Shown here: one piece after another, positions 10,817 to 19,983 of the stretch
How positions within the stretch are numbered: position 1 is the stretch's first letter
Layout: every line of letters starts with the position of its first letter
Assembly (NCBI GenBank): GCA_025980475.1
Contig: JAICXL010000004.1
Span: 20,355 to 84,354 of the forward strand
Length of the DNA stretch: 64,000 bases
Direction of reading: 5' to 3'
DNA from: Nocardioidaceae bacterium
GTDB taxonomy: Bacteria; Actinomycetota; Actinomycetes; Propionibacteriales; Nocardioidaceae
The notes under the pieces: model-generated
Seen by the model: the letters and a program-made list of their open reading frames with translations, nothing else
Told to the model about the DNA's origin: nothing
Databases searched by the model: none
Program-made: the position numbers and the translations under genes

Positions 10817-12825
10817 CGCGCGCCCGTCGGCAGCACCGCGCGCACCCGAGTGCCGGCGCCGGGCGTCGCGTCGAGGTCGAGCACCCCGCCCACCGACTCG
10901 GCCCGCCGCCGCATGGAGGCCAGGCCGACACCGCCCGGGCGCGGCGCCGGAGTGCCGCAACCGTCGTCGACCACCTCAACGGTCAGTGCGTCAGCCGCAC
11001 CGGCGAGCGTGACGCCGATCCGGGCCGCGCCGGAGTGGCGGACCGCATTGCTCAACGCCTCCGCCGCAATCCGCTGGGCCGCGACCGCCACGTCGTCCGG
11101 CAGCCCGTCGCAGGGGCCGCCGTGGATGAAGGCGATGGCGTGGCCGGTCGCCGTGAGCGACTCGACCTGACCGCGCAGGGCGGCGACGAGGTCGACCCGC
11201 GACGGCCCGAGGTCGTCGATGATCCCGCGGACCTCCGTGACGAGGGCATCGACCTCGTGGCGCAGGACGGGCAGCATCTCGGCGACCCGCTCCGGCCGAT
11301 CCAGGACCGATGCCTGTGCGGCCTCGAGGCCCAGGGCGATCCCGGACAGCGACGGGCCCAGGCCGTCGTGCAGGTCTGCCCGCAGCCGGGAGCGCTCGGC
11401 CTCGCGCACGGCGAGGACGCGGCCCCGCGAGGCCGCGACCTGCTGGGTCATCATCCCCGCGTGCAAGGCCGCAGCCACCGGTCCGGACAGCACGTCGAGC
11501 AGCCGGCGATCGACCGTCCCGAAGCGGTCGCGCGTGCTGCGCGGCGCCACCCCGAGCCGGCCCACGTCGTCGCCACCGAACGCGAGCTCGACCAGGTGCA
11601 ACCGGTGGTCGCCGTGCTGGCCCGCCTCGGCCAGCAGGGTGCCGTCGACCGCGGTGACGCAGACGTACGGCGACCGCAGGGCGTCGGCCACCCCGGTGAG
11701 CATCGACAACATGCCGGTTGCGTCCCCGGCCGCGCCGCTCATCCCCCGACCGACCCGCGCGAGCGCCCGGATCGGGTCCCGACGGTCGCCGTAGACCAGC
11801 CGGCCGACCCAGCGCTGCAGCCACCGGTGCAGCGGCACGACGACGAGCGCCACTGCCGCGGCGGCGAAGATGCTCGGCACCGTGCCGCGCGGCGTGAACG
11901 TGCTGATCAGCGCGACGACCGCGAAGTATCCCGCCACGGCGATCAGGGTGAGGGCGCCGTACAGCAACCCGCTGCGCAAGAAGGCCTTGATGTCGAACAG
12001 ATCGTGGCGCACGATCCCGATGAGCAGCAGGACCGGCGTGACGGCCTGCACCGAGAAGGAGACCCAGGGCAGGTTGAGCGGCGCGGTGACCACGACCGGC
12101 ACGACCATGGCCAGCAACCAGGCGAGCTGCTCCCGCTCGGGGCTCTGTGCTCGCCAGAGCCGACGAAGCGTGTGGCCCCAGATGACCAGGCCCAGCAGCA
12201 GCGCGACCAGCGCACCGGCAACGGCCAGACCGCCGAGGAGCGGCTGGAACCGGCCCTGCGACAGGGGGTTGACGCCGAGGTGGTGGCCCGGCACGGCAGC
12301 GTCGTAGGACTGGTCCAGCAGGGCCAGGCCGACGCCGAGCAGGACGGTGGGGACGACGACGGCAACCGCCAACCGGTGCGCGGAGCGCGAGGAGGTCCGC
12401 CCGGTCGGGTAGAGCAGCGGCAGCAGGGTGACCCCGGCGATGAGGCCGACGGCCCAGGTCCAGGATCCCAGCCAGGCGGCGGCCCCCCGGCCGGGGAGGG
12501 ACAGCGGGTACGACGCCAGCGCCCACCCCTCGCCCAGCACGGCGAGCCCGTTGCACCAGGCGACACCGAGCACGAGCCAGCCGACCCTGTTCACCGGCCG
12601 GAGCCGGGTCAGCACCGCCGCCAGCAAGCCGAGCGTGACGCCGTTGACGGCGTTGTTGAGCACGTTGTCGTGCAGCAGTCCGTCGGCTGAACGGCCACCG
12701 GGTCCGAGAGCGAGCACCAGAGCGAGGACCGATGCCGCTGCGCAGGCGGCCCCGATCAGTGGGCCGACCACCGATCCGTCGAGGGAGCGGCCGACGAGGC
12801 GGTGTCGCCGGCGGACGTCATGCAT
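10813..12825 (-). CDS. Membrane-bound NarL-type sensor histidine kinase
   Basis: A kinase of about 670 aa paired with the downstream response regulator. The N-terminal 330 residues hold about nine hydrophobic spans. A GAF-like linker region follows (about 350-440). The HisKA_3 domain contains EAERSRLRADLHDGLGPSLS (phospho-acceptor His, about 470) and the ATPase domain shows EALSNAVRHS (N box), VVDDGCG (G1) and GVGLASMRRRAE (G2). The ATG at 12825 was chosen as the first Met before the basic N-terminal RRRHR stretch; an in-frame GTG seven codons upstream is possible. The signal is not evident. A perfect palindrome lies upstream in the divergent gap. Confidence 0.92.
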   Translation of the reverse strand: MHDVRRRHRLVGRSLDGSVVGPLIGAACAAASVLALVLALGPGGRSADGLLHDNVLNNAVNGVTLGLLAAVLTRLRPVNRVGWLVLGVAWCNGLAVLGEGWALASYPLSLPGRGAAAWLGSWTWAVGLIAGVTLLPLLYPTGRTSSRSAHRLAVAVVVPTVLLGVGLALLDQSYDAAVPGHHLGVNPLSQGRFQPLLGGLAVAGALVALLLGLVIWGHTLRRLWRAQSPEREQLAWLLAMVVPVVVTAPLNLPWVSFSVQAVTPVLLLIGIVRHDLFDIKAFLRSGLLYGALTLIAVAGYFAVVALISTFTPRGTVPSIFAAAAVALVVVPLHRWLQRWVGRLVYGDRRDPIRALARVGRGMSGAAGDATGMLSMLTGVADALRSPYVCVTAVDGTLLAEAGQHGDHRLHLVELAFGGDDVGRLGVAPRSTRDRFGTVDRRLLDVLSGPVAAALHAGMMTQQVAASRGRVLAVREAERSRLRADLHDGLGPSLSGIALGLEAAQASVLDRPERVAEMLPVLRHEVDALVTEVRGIIDDLGPSRVDLVAALRGQVESLTATGHAIAFIHGGPCDGLPDDVAVAAQRIAAEALSNAVRHSGAARIGVTLAGAADALTVEVVDDGCGTPAPRPGGVGLASMRRRAESVGGVLDLDATPGAGTRVRAVLPTGAR

Positions 12826-12880
12826 GCCGACATTGTGTTCCAGCACAGGATCCGGCGACAGGCTTTCGGACGTCGCGGGA

Positions 12881-12897
12881 CCGGGAGGTCCTCCCGG
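12881..12897. promoter_or_regulatory. Perfect palindrome in a divergent promoter region
   Basis: CCGGGAGG-T-CCTCCCGG has 8-base arms around one central base, in the 168-base gap between the kinase operon (minus) and the small membrane gene (plus). It could be an operator for the NarL-type regulator or another dimeric protein. The rest of the gap shows no other clear element. Confidence 0.35.
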
Positions 12898-12993
12898 GCG
12901 GCCCGGGACAACCGCCCCTGCCCGCGGTCCGGTGTCGGGCGGCACGCTCCCTGTCAACCGCGGCACCCGGCCGCCCGACCCGAGGAGCTCCTC

Positions 12994-13221
12994 ATGCGTC
13001 AGCTCGACCACCACCCCCTGCGGACCCTGGGCGGACTGCTCGCCCTGGCATTCGTGCTGTTCTCCCTCAGTGGCATCCCGACGGTCAAGGACGCCACCTC
13101 CGGCGGCTGGCTCGTCGTCGGTGACATCTGCTGGTTCGGCTTCCTGCTCACCGCCCTGGCGTTCCTCGTCGCAGGCGTGGTCCTGCTGGTCCGCCGGCTC
13201 GGTCACCGGCGGACCGCATGA
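12994..13221 (+). CDS. Small two-helix membrane protein, unknown function
   Basis: A 75 aa protein with two hydrophobic helices (about residues 10-30 and 42-66) and a basic C-terminus (RRLGHRRTA). I do not recognise a family. The start at 12994 has a strong GAGGAG 6-7 bases upstream. It is divergent from the kinase/regulator operon, with the palindrome at 12881 between them, so it could be a target of that two-component pair; this is inference. The next gene (flavodoxin-like) is 61 bases downstream. Confidence 0.75.
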   Translation: MRQLDHHPLRTLGGLLALAFVLFSLSGIPTVKDATSGGWLVVGDICWFGFLLTALAFLVAGVVLLVRRLGHRRTA

Positions 13222-13270
13222 GGCGACTGGCGCTGCGGCCTCAGCCGACGTCATCCGGACCCCCGACCGG

Positions 13271-13276
13271 TCTAAT
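13271..13276 (+). promoter_or_regulatory. Candidate -10 element (TCTAAT) for the flavodoxin-like gene
   Basis: TCTAAT matches TATAAT at five of six bases and ends 6 bases before the ATG, the same spacing as the other putative leaderless genes here. Confidence 0.35.
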
Positions 13277-13282
13277 GGGGGC

Positions 13283-13789
13283 ATGGCCCGGCTCCTGGTG
13301 ATCCACCACTCTCCCACCCGCGGCGTCGCCTCGCTGACCGAGGCGGCGCTCGCGGGCACCCGCGACGAGTCGGTCGAGGGAGTCGAGGTGGTCGAGTGCC
13401 GCGCCCTCGACTTCGCCACCGGTGCGGCCTCCCACGAGGACCTGCTGGCGGCCGACGGCTACCTCCTCGGGACGACGGCGAATTTCGGCTACATGTCCGG
13501 TGCGATGAAGCACGTCTTCGACTCGACGTTCCTCCAGGTCGGCGGCGCGCTCGACGCTTGCGGTGGCGGCGCGGCGTCCGAGGGCGCCACCCGAGGACGA
13601 CCGTTCGGCCTCTACGTGCACGGCCGCTACGACACCACCGGCGCCGTGCGATCGGTGCTGTCGATCGTCGGGGCGCTCGGCTGGAAGCAGGGCTTCGACG
13701 TGCTCGAGGTGATGGGCGACGTCACCGAGGGGGACCGCGAGCGCGCCTACGAGCTGGGAGGCACGATCGCTGCGCTCGTCGCCGGTTGA
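13283..13789 (+). CDS. Flavodoxin-like / NAD(P)H-dependent FMN reductase family protein
   Basis: A 168 aa protein of the flavodoxin fold. The N-terminal strand ends in the phosphate-binding loop HHSPTRGV (about residues 7-14), and LLGTTANFGYMSGAMKHVFD (about 61-80) is the family's flavin-contacting loop. The size suits a single-domain FMN protein that shuttles electrons or reduces quinones; the exact substrate is not evident. The ATG at 13283 has GGGGG only one base upstream, too close for a Shine-Dalgarno sequence, while a TCTAAT -10-like hexamer is 6 bases upstream, suggesting a leaderless transcript. Confidence 0.82.
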   Translation: MARLLVIHHSPTRGVASLTEAALAGTRDESVEGVEVVECRALDFATGAASHEDLLAADGYLLGTTANFGYMSGAMKHVFDSTFLQVGGALDACGGGAASEGATRGRPFGLYVHGRYDTTGAVRSVLSIVGALGWKQGFDVLEVMGDVTEGDRERAYELGGTIAALVAG

Positions 13790-13840
13790 GGCCTCGGCGG
13801 TAGCATCGCCTGCGATGTCGGCAGATCGAGCGGGGGCCCG

Positions 13841-14701
13841 GTGACGGCACGGACGACCCTCGCGGGCGCCGTCTCCGTCTGCCTGACCGTGCTCGCCGTC
13901 ACCATCGGCTGCACGACGAGCACGCCGCAGGCCAGCAGCAGCACGCGTCCGCCCGCCACGAAGGCGCCGTCGTCGAGCCAGCCCACGGCGTCGCCACCGC
14001 CGGCAGCTCCCGGGGTCGGCTCGTGCCACCGGCTCTCGCTGCAGGCTGCCACGGCCCCCACCGACAGTCGGCCCGCGGTGCCCTGCGGAAGCAGCCACAC
14101 GACGGTCACCGTCCGAGTCGGGCACTTCGACCCGGTGCGCGACGGGCACCTGCTCAGCGTCGACTCGCGGTCGGTGCAACGGCAGATCGCCGCTCGGTGC
14201 CCGACCGGGCCCAGCGGCTACCTCGGCGGCACCCTCGCCGACCGACGGCTCTCTCGGTTCGCCGTCGTCTGGTTCAGCCCGACCGTCGAACAGGGGCAGG
14301 CCGGGGCCACCTGGTTCCGCTGCGACCTGCTGGCGCTGGCCGGGACCGGACCAGGTCAGGGCCTCGCCGTGCTGCCCGCGCACCTGCACGGGATCCTCGA
14401 CCGTCCGCACGCCCTCGACCGGTTCGGGACCTGCGGCTCCGCTGCCCCTGACTCCCCGCACTTCGACCGGGTCATCTGCGCACGCAGGCACACCTGGCGG
14501 GCCGTGAGCGTGATCCCGCTCGCGCCGCACGCACGCTTCCACGAACGCCCTGCCGGCGCCGCGGCCGACGGTCGCTGCAAGCAGGTCGCGGCGGCTGCGG
14601 CCGGAGGTGCGCTCAGGTACACGTGGGCGTTCGAGTGGCCGACCTTGCAGCAGTGGCGGGCCGGCCAGCGCTACGGCTTCTGCTGGCTGCCCACGCACTG
14701 A
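13841..14701 (+). CDS. Secreted/lipoprotein with septum-formation-like cysteine repeats
   Basis: A 286 aa exported protein. Residues 1-25 form a signal sequence ending VTIGCTTS; the Cys may be lipidated, though the lipobox is not ideal (Thr at -3). A Ser/Thr/Pro/Ala-rich linker (about 28-60) would span the wall. The rest contains two cysteine units of the pattern Cys...VxCxxxHxxxV (PCGSSHTTV and ICARRHTWRAV), matching the actinobacterial septum formation domain (Pfam Septum_form). Function in that family is poorly established. The GTG start follows GCGGGGG. It converges on hisF with the two stops inside a 10-base palindrome. Confidence 0.72.
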   Translation: MTARTTLAGAVSVCLTVLAVTIGCTTSTPQASSSTRPPATKAPSSSQPTASPPPAAPGVGSCHRLSLQAATAPTDSRPAVPCGSSHTTVTVRVGHFDPVRDGHLLSVDSRSVQRQIAARCPTGPSGYLGGTLADRRLSRFAVVWFSPTVEQGQAGATWFRCDLLALAGTGPGQGLAVLPAHLHGILDRPHALDRFGTCGSAAPDSPHFDRVICARRHTWRAVSVIPLAPHARFHERPAGAAADGRCKQVAAAAAGGALRYTWAFEWPTLQQWRAGQRYGFCWLPTH

Positions 14702-14707
14702 CGTCAG
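14698..14707. repeat. Palindrome CTGACGTCAG joining two convergent stop codons
   Basis: A perfect 10-base palindrome containing the TGA of the septum-formation-like gene (14699-14701) and the TGA of hisF on the other strand (14704-14706). It has no loop, so it is a weak RNA hairpin at best. Confidence 0.5.
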
Positions 14708-15468
14708 CGCCTGACCGGGTGCCCCGCGACGGCCAGCGCCTCCTTGACCTCGCCGATGCGCAGCGCCCCGAAGTGGAATACCGTCGCGGCCAGCACCGCG
14801 TCGGCGCCGGCGGCGACGGCGGGCGGGAAGTGCTCGACCCGGCCGGCGCCGCCGCTGGCCACGACCGGCACCGAGACCTCGCGCCGCACCATCCGGATCA
14901 GGTCGAGGTCGAAGCCGTCGGTGGTGCCGTCTGCGTCCATCGAGTTCAGCAGGACCTCCCCCGCGCCAAGCGTGGCGCCCCGCGCCGCCCACTCAACGGC
15001 GTCGAGCCCAGCGGCCCTGCGGCCACCGTGAGTGGTCACCTCGAAGCCCGAGTCGTACGACGTTCCCCGCCGTGCGTCGACCGACAGCACCAGCACCTGG
15101 CTGCCGAACCGGTCGGCGATCTCGGCGACCAGCTCGGGCCGCTGGATCGCGGCGGTGTTCACGGCCACCTTGTCCGCCCCGGCCCGCAGCAGCCGGTCGA
15201 CGTCGGCCACCGAGCCGACCCCGCCGCCGACCGTGAGCGGGATGAAGACCTGCTCTGCGGTCGCGGAGACGACCTCCAGCGTGGTCGCCCTCCCCTCGTG
15301 CGACGCCGAGATGTCCAGGAAGGTGAGCTCGTCGGCGCCCTGGTGGTCGTAGGCACGGGCCAGCTCCACCGGGTCCCCGGCGTCGCGGAGCTCGGTGAAG
15401 TTGACGCCCTTGACCACCCGGCCGGCGTCGACGTCCAGGCAGGGGATCACCCGAACAGCGACGCTCAC
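14704..15468 (-). CDS. hisF: Imidazole glycerol phosphate synthase, cyclase subunit
   Basis: Synthase half of the HisHF complex; it uses ammonia channelled from HisH to convert PRFAR to imidazole glycerol phosphate and AICAR. The 254 aa (beta/alpha)8 barrel shows [16 protein letters not shown] (catalytic Asp, residue about 10), [16 protein letters not shown] (second catalytic Asp, about 130) and VVASGGAG. The GTG start at 15468 overlaps the hisA stop by four bases. It is the last gene of the his run. The impA-like gene often found between hisA and hisF in mycobacteria is absent here. Confidence 0.97.
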   Translation of the reverse strand: MSVAVRVIPCLDVDAGRVVKGVNFTELRDAGDPVELARAYDHQGADELTFLDISASHEGRATTLEVVSATAEQVFIPLTVGGGVGSVADVDRLLRAGADKVAVNTAAIQRPELVAEIADRFGSQVLVLSVDARRGTSYDSGFEVTTHGGRRAAGLDAVEWAARGATLGAGEVLLNSMDADGTTDGFDLDLIRMVRREVSVPVVASGGAGRVEHFPPAVAAGADAVLAATVFHFGALRIGEVKEALAVAGHPVRR

Positions 15469-16205
15469 CGCGGCCGTCCGGGCCAGGTGAGGTCGAGCGC
15501 GGCCTCGAGCGTGAACCGGCCCTCGTAGAGCGCGGTGCCGATGATGGCGCCTTCGACGCCGTGCTCGACCAGGCCGGTCAGCGCCTCGAGGTCGGCCAGC
15601 TCGGTGATCCCGCCCGAGGCGACCACCGGCCGTTCGGTGGCGGCGCAGACGCTGCGGAGGAGGTCGAGGTTCGGGCCCTGCAACATGCCGTCCTTGTTGA
15701 CGTCGGTGACGACGTAGCGGGCACATCCCTCGGCGTCGAGCCGGGCGAGCACCTTGAAGAGGTCACCACCGTCGCGGGTCCACCCACGGGCGGCGAGGGT
15801 GCGGCCGCGCACGTCGAGTCCGACGGCGATCCGGTCACCGTGCTCCGCGATCGCCTGCGCGCACCAGGCCGGCTGCTCCAGCGCCGCGGTGCCCATGTTG
15901 ACCCGTCGACAGCCGGTGTCGAGGGCGGCCTTGAGCGACTCGTCGTCGCGGATGCCGCCGCTCAGCTCGACCTGGATGTCGAGCCGGTCGACGATCCCGG
16001 CCAGCAGCCGGCGGTTGTCACCGCGGCCGAACGCGGCGTCCAGGTCGACCAGGTGCAGCCACTCCGCACCGGCCTCCTGCCAGCGCAGGGCAGCCTCGAC
16101 CGGGTCGCCGAACCGCTTCGCCGAGCCGGCGACACCCTGCACCAGCTGGACGGCCTGGCCCCCCGCCACGTCCACGGCGGGGAGCAGCTCCAGGTGGTCG
16201 CTCAT
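15465..16205 (-). CDS. hisA: HisA/PriA phosphoribosyl isomerase
   Basis: Isomerises ProFAR to PRFAR in histidine biosynthesis. In many actinobacteria the same enzyme (PriA) also isomerises phosphoribosylanthranilate for tryptophan. The 246 aa barrel has [18 protein letters not shown] (catalytic Asp about 12), [11 protein letters not shown], the PriA-type stretch [29 protein letters not shown] (second Asp) and [11 protein letters not shown]. The PriA-like motif suggests dual function, but only absence of trpF in the genome would settle it. A strong GAGGAG precedes the ATG; it is 7 bases after hisH. Confidence 0.95.
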   Translation of the reverse strand: MSDHLELLPAVDVAGGQAVQLVQGVAGSAKRFGDPVEAALRWQEAGAEWLHLVDLDAAFGRGDNRRLLAGIVDRLDIQVELSGGIRDDESLKAALDTGCRRVNMGTAALEQPAWCAQAIAEHGDRIAVGLDVRGRTLAARGWTRDGGDLFKVLARLDAEGCARYVVTDVNKDGMLQGPNLDLLRSVCAATERPVVASGGITELADLEALTGLVEHGVEGAIIGTALYEGRFTLEAALDLTWPGRPR

Positions 16206-16212
16206 GGTCTCC

Positions 16213-16857
16213 TCACAGGGTCTCCACCCAGTTGCGCAGCAACCGGGCGCCGGCGTCGCCGGACTTCTCCGGGTGGAACTGGGTCGCCCACAGCGGTCCG
16301 TTCTCGACAGCGGCGACGAACCGGTCCCCGCCGTGCTCGGCCACGGTCACCAACGGAGGCCTGGTCCGGCCGTCGGCACCGAGCGCGGCCAGCTCCGTCC
16401 AGTCGCGCACCCCGTAGGAGTGCACGAAGTAGAATCGCTCGGACTCGACGTCCGCGAACATCTGCGAGCCCGGGGGGACATCGACGGTGTTCCACCCCAT
16501 GTGCGGCACGACGTCCGCCCGGATGCGCTCGACGACACCGGGCCACTCCCCACAGCCCGCGCTGGCCACCCCGTGCTCCACGCCCCGGGCGAAGAGCACC
16601 TGCATGCCGACGCAGATGCCGAGGACCGGCCGGCCGCCGGCCAGCCGGCGCCCGACGAGTTCAGGAACCCGGGTGGCCACCAGGCCGGCCATGCAGGCAG
16701 CGAACGCACCGACGCCGGGGACCACCAGGCCGGCGGCCTCGCGGGCGACGTCCGGGTCGGTGGTCAGCTCGACCTCCGCGCCTGCGCGCTCGACGGCCCG
16801 GACCACCGACCGGAGGTTCCCCGAGCCGTAGTCGAGGACGGCAACCCGTCTGGTCAC
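16213..16857 (-). CDS. hisH: Imidazole glycerol phosphate synthase, glutaminase subunit
   Basis: Class I glutamine amidotransferase that hydrolyses glutamine and feeds ammonia to HisF. The 214 aa protein shows [13 protein letters not shown] at the N-terminus, the oxyanion loop PGVGAF, the nucleophile in [11 protein letters not shown] (Cys about 84) and the His-Glu pair in [10 protein letters not shown] near the C-terminus, so the triad is complete. The GTG at 16857 was chosen because the family begins right before the [10 protein letters not shown] strand; the frame is open further up but overlaps hisB. It lies 7 bases after hisB. Confidence 0.96.
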   Translation of the reverse strand: MTRRVAVLDYGSGNLRSVVRAVERAGAEVELTTDPDVAREAAGLVVPGVGAFAACMAGLVATRVPELVGRRLAGGRPVLGICVGMQVLFARGVEHGVASAGCGEWPGVVERIRADVVPHMGWNTVDVPPGSQMFADVESERFYFVHSYGVRDWTELAALGADGRTRPPLVTVAEHGGDRFVAAVENGPLWATQFHPEKSGDAGARLLRNWVETL

Positions 16858-16864
16858 TCGGCGC

Positions 16865-17473
16865 TCACAGGCTGCCCTTGGTCGAGGGCACCCCGGTCTC
16901 CCGCGGGTCGAGGGTGACGGCGTCGCGGAAGGCACGTGCGAATGCCTTGAACTGAGCCTCCACCAGATGGTGCGGGTCCCGGCCCGACAGCACCCTGACG
17001 TGCAGCGCCAGCTGGGCGTGGAAGGCCAGCGTCTCGAAGACGTGCCGGGTGAGCGAGCCGGCGTAGAACGGCGCGGCGCCGCCGATGAGCGCATACGCCT
17101 GCCCGTCGGGCTCGCCGGTGTGCACGCAGTAGGGCCGACCGGAGACGTCGACGACTGCCTGGACCAGCGCCTCGTCCAGCGGGACGGTCACGTCCCCGAA
17201 GCGTCGTACCCCGGTCTTGTCGCCGAGCGCCTCCCGGATCGCCTCGCCGAGCACGATCGCCGTGTCCTCGACGGTGTGGTGGCCGTCGACCGCGAGGTCA
17301 CCCTCGGCCTCGACGACCAGGTCGACCAGCGCGTGCCGGCCGAAGGAGCCCAGCATGTGGTCGTAGAAGCCGATCCCGGTCGACACCGTCGCCCGGCCGG
17401 TGCCGTCGAGATCGAGCTCGACGTGCACCTTGGACTCCCGGGTGACCCGGTCGATCGTGCTGGTCCGGTTCAT
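16865..17473 (-). CDS. hisB: Imidazoleglycerol-phosphate dehydratase
   Basis: Dehydrates imidazole glycerol phosphate to imidazole acetol phosphate. The protein is monofunctional (202 aa), as usual outside enterobacteria. The manganese-binding signatures [15 protein letters not shown] (about 33-47), [11 protein letters not shown] (about 63-73) and [16 protein letters not shown] (about 165-180) are intact. Its ATG overlaps the hisC stop by four bases. Confidence 0.97.
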   Translation of the reverse strand: MNRTSTIDRVTRESKVHVELDLDGTGRATVSTGIGFYDHMLGSFGRHALVDLVVEAEGDLAVDGHHTVEDTAIVLGEAIREALGDKTGVRRFGDVTVPLDEALVQAVVDVSGRPYCVHTGEPDGQAYALIGGAAPFYAGSLTRHVFETLAFHAQLALHVRVLSGRDPHHLVEAQFKAFARAFRDAVTLDPRETGVPSTKGSL

Positions 17474-18570
17474 CGTGTCTCCTCCAGTAGTGCTCGCCGG
17501 AATGCTGCCATCTCCCCGGGCGTCCCCACCGAGACCCGCAACCAGCCGTCCGGGCCGGTCTCGCGGATCAGCACCCCGCGACGGAGCAGTCCCTGCCAGA
17601 TCGCGTGCCTGTCGGGGAACCGGCCGAAGAGCACGAAGTTGGCGTCGCTGTCGGCGACCTCGAAGGCCTGCTCGCGCAGCCAGGTCACCAGCCGGTCACG
17701 CTCCTGCCGGAGGTCGTCGACCCGGGCCAGCAGCTCGTCCGCGTGCCGGAGCGCGACACCGGCGACCGCCTGGGTGACCGCCGAGAGGTGGTAGGGCAAC
17801 CGCACCACCCGTACGGCGTCGCAGATCTCCGGCGCCGCGGCCAGGTAGCCCACGCGCGCGCCGGCGAGGGCGAAGGCCTTGCTCATCGTGCGCGTGACCA
17901 CCAGGTTGCGGTGCGTCGCGAGCAGCTCCAGTGCCGACGGTGTGCCGGTGCGTCGGAACTCGGCGTAGGCCTCGTCGATCACCACGACCGCATCGGGCAC
18001 CAGCGCGCAGAGGGTGCCGATGGCCTCGTGGGGCAGGGCGGTTCCGGTCGGGTTGTTGGGCGAGGGCAGGAGTACGACGCTGGGCCGGTGCTGGTCGAGC
18101 AGGTCGCGGGCATGGTCGAGGTCGAACCCGAAGTCGTCACGACGCCGGCCCGCAACCCAGCTGGTCATCGCGTCTCGGGCGTACTCCGGATACATCGAGT
18201 AGGTCGGCGCGAACGAGACCGCAGTCCGCCCGGGGCCGCCGAAGGCCTGCAACAGCTGGAGCATCACCTCGTTGGACCCGTTCGCCGCCCACAGCTGGTC
18301 GGCGGCCAGCACGACGCCCGACTCCCGCGCGAGGTAGTCGGCAAGCGCCTTGCGCAGCTCGGTGGACTCCCTGTCCGGGTAGCGGTTGAGCCCCGCGGCG
18401 ACCTCCTGGACCGCGGTCGCGATGTCGGCGACCACCCGGGGGGGCGGCCCGTAGGGGTTCTCGTTCACGTTCAGCGCCACGGCCACGTCGAGCTGCGGCG
18501 CCCCATAGGGTGCGATGTCGCGGAGCTCGTCACGCAGCGGCGGCCAGCCGGCGCTCGGCGGAGGGCTCAT
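17470..18570 (-). CDS. hisC: Histidinol-phosphate aminotransferase
   Basis: PLP-dependent class II aminotransferase that converts imidazole acetol phosphate to histidinol phosphate with glutamate as donor. The 366 aa protein shows [11 protein letters not shown] (about 30-40), AANGSNEVM (PLP phosphate region), [20 protein letters not shown] (PLP Asp/Tyr) and [16 protein letters not shown] with the Schiff-base Lys (about 230). It overlaps hisD and hisB by four bases each, so it is tightly coupled. Confidence 0.97.
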   Translation of the reverse strand: MSPPPSAGWPPLRDELRDIAPYGAPQLDVAVALNVNENPYGPPPRVVADIATAVQEVAAGLNRYPDRESTELRKALADYLARESGVVLAADQLWAANGSNEVMLQLLQAFGGPGRTAVSFAPTYSMYPEYARDAMTSWVAGRRRDDFGFDLDHARDLLDQHRPSVVLLPSPNNPTGTALPHEAIGTLCALVPDAVVVIDEAYAEFRRTGTPSALELLATHRNLVVTRTMSKAFALAGARVGYLAAAPEICDAVRVVRLPYHLSAVTQAVAGVALRHADELLARVDDLRQERDRLVTWLREQAFEVADSDANFVLFGRFPDRHAIWQGLLRRGVLIRETGPDGWLRVSVGTPGEMAAFRRALLEETR

Positions 18571-19901
18571 CCGAACCGGACCCGGACCGCGGCCCCGTGT
18601 CCGGGCAGGTCCTCGGCCTCGGCGAGCTCGACCACGTGGCCGGCGACCTCCTCCAGCGCCTCACGGGAGTAGTCCACGACGTGCACGGCGCGCAGGAACG
18701 AGCGCACCGACAGCCCCGACGAGTGGCAGGCACAGCCGGCTGTTGGCAGGACATGGTTGGAGCCGGCGCAGTAGTCACCCAGCGACACCGGGGCGAAGGG
18801 ACCCACGAACACGGCCCCCGCGTTGCGGACCCGCGCGGCAACGGCGGTCGCGTCGACAGTCTGCACCTCGAGGTGCTCGGCCGCGTAGGCGTTGACGACG
18901 GCCAGGCCCTGCTCGACGTCGTCGACCAGGACGATGCCGGACTGGTCACCGCAGAGGGCAGCGCGGATCCGCTCGACGTGCTTGGTGGCCGCAAGCTGTG
19001 GCTCCAGCTCCGCCTCGACCCGGTCGGCCAGGTCGACGGAGTCGGTCACCAGCACGGAGGCGGCCATCGGGTCGTGCTCCGCCTGGCTGATCAGGTCGGC
19101 TGCGACGTAGGCGGCATCGGCGGTCGCGTCGGCGAGGACCGCGATCTCCGTGGGCCCGGCCTCGGAGTCGATCCCGACGACACCCTTGAGCAGCCGCTTC
19201 GCCGACACGGTGTAGATGTTGCCGGGTCCGGTCACGAGGTCGACCCGCCGGCAGGGACCGGCGCCGTAGGCGAACATCGCGATCGCCTGCGCACCCCCGA
19301 CCGCATAGACCTCCGTGACACCCAGCAGCGCGCACGCCGCCAGGATCGTGGGGTGCGGCAGGCCGGCTCCGAAGCGGTCGAACGGAGCGCGCTGCGGCGA
19401 GCTGGCCAGGGCGATCGAGGGCACCCCGGCCACCTGGGCAGGCACCACGTTCATCACCACGCTGGAGACCAGGGGTGCCACGCCTCCGGGCACGTAGAGG
19501 CCGACGCGGCCGACCGGCACCATCCGCTGCGTCACCCGCGCCCCACGCCCGAGGTCGGTGACGATGTCGAGCTCCAGCTCGGCCTGGCAGGTCTCGCGCA
19601 GCCGCCGGATCGACTCCTCCAGGCCGGCGCGGACGTCCAGGTCGAGCGTTTCCAGCGCCTTGGCGAGCGCCTCGGCGGGTACGACGATGTCGTCCTGCTC
19701 CACCCCGTCGAACTCCCGCGCGAAGCCGCGGATCGCTTCGACCCCGCGATCACGCACTGCCTCGCAGATCGGTCGGACCACCTGCACCGCCGCGTCGACG
19801 TCGAAGTCCGCACGCGGCACCACGGTCCGGTAGTCGGGCTCGTCCACCACGCCCCGGAGGTCGATCCGGCGCATCCGCGCGCTTGAGCCTGTCGGGACCA
19901 T
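18567..19901 (-). CDS. hisD: Histidinol dehydrogenase
   Basis: Zinc enzyme that carries out the last two oxidations, L-histidinol to L-histidine, with two NAD+. The 444 aa chain shows GLYVPGG (about 130), [14 protein letters not shown] (about 225), [21 protein letters not shown] (zinc and catalytic His region) and AEHLEVQTV. The ATG at 19901 was chosen because a TAGACT -10-like hexamer lies 6 bases upstream with no Shine-Dalgarno sequence, implying a leaderless mRNA. An internal ATG (19874) would start at MRRIDLRG, which is closer to the family norm, but has no ribosome site. hisD heads the hisDCBHAF operon. Confidence 0.96.
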   Translation of the reverse strand: MVPTGSSARMRRIDLRGVVDEPDYRTVVPRADFDVDAAVQVVRPICEAVRDRGVEAIRGFAREFDGVEQDDIVVPAEALAKALETLDLDVRAGLEESIRRLRETCQAELELDIVTDLGRGARVTQRMVPVGRVGLYVPGGVAPLVSSVVMNVVPAQVAGVPSIALASSPQRAPFDRFGAGLPHPTILAACALLGVTEVYAVGGAQAIAMFAYGAGPCRRVDLVTGPGNIYTVSAKRLLKGVVGIDSEAGPTEIAVLADATADAAYVAADLISQAEHDPMAASVLVTDSVDLADRVEAELEPQLAATKHVERIRAALCGDQSGIVLVDDVEQGLAVVNAYAAEHLEVQTVDATAVAARVRNAGAVFVGPFAPVSLGDYCAGSNHVLPTAGCACHSSGLSVRSFLRAVHVVDYSREALEEVAGHVVELAEAEDLPGHGAAVRVRFG

Positions 19902-19907
19902 GTGGCC

Positions 19908-19976
19908 AGTCTAGGGTGACGCGCGTCGCCGCCCCGGCCGCATTTCAGGCGGCGGGACACGACCGACGGCTAGGTT
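19908..19976. promoter_or_regulatory. Divergent leaderless promoters of the his operon and the LON-domain gene
   Basis: TAGACT (19908-19913, read on minus) ends 6 bases before hisD ATG. TAGGTT (19971-19976, plus) ends 7 bases before the LON-gene GTG. Both fit TAnnnT and neither gene has a Shine-Dalgarno sequence. -35 regions are not clear. Confidence 0.5.
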
Positions 19977-19983
19977 GAGGCAC

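Noticed and set aside
12802-13221. Longer version (139 codons) of the small membrane gene
   Set aside because: The first 64 codons overlap the divergent promoter and palindrome; the ATG at 12994 has the only good ribosome site.
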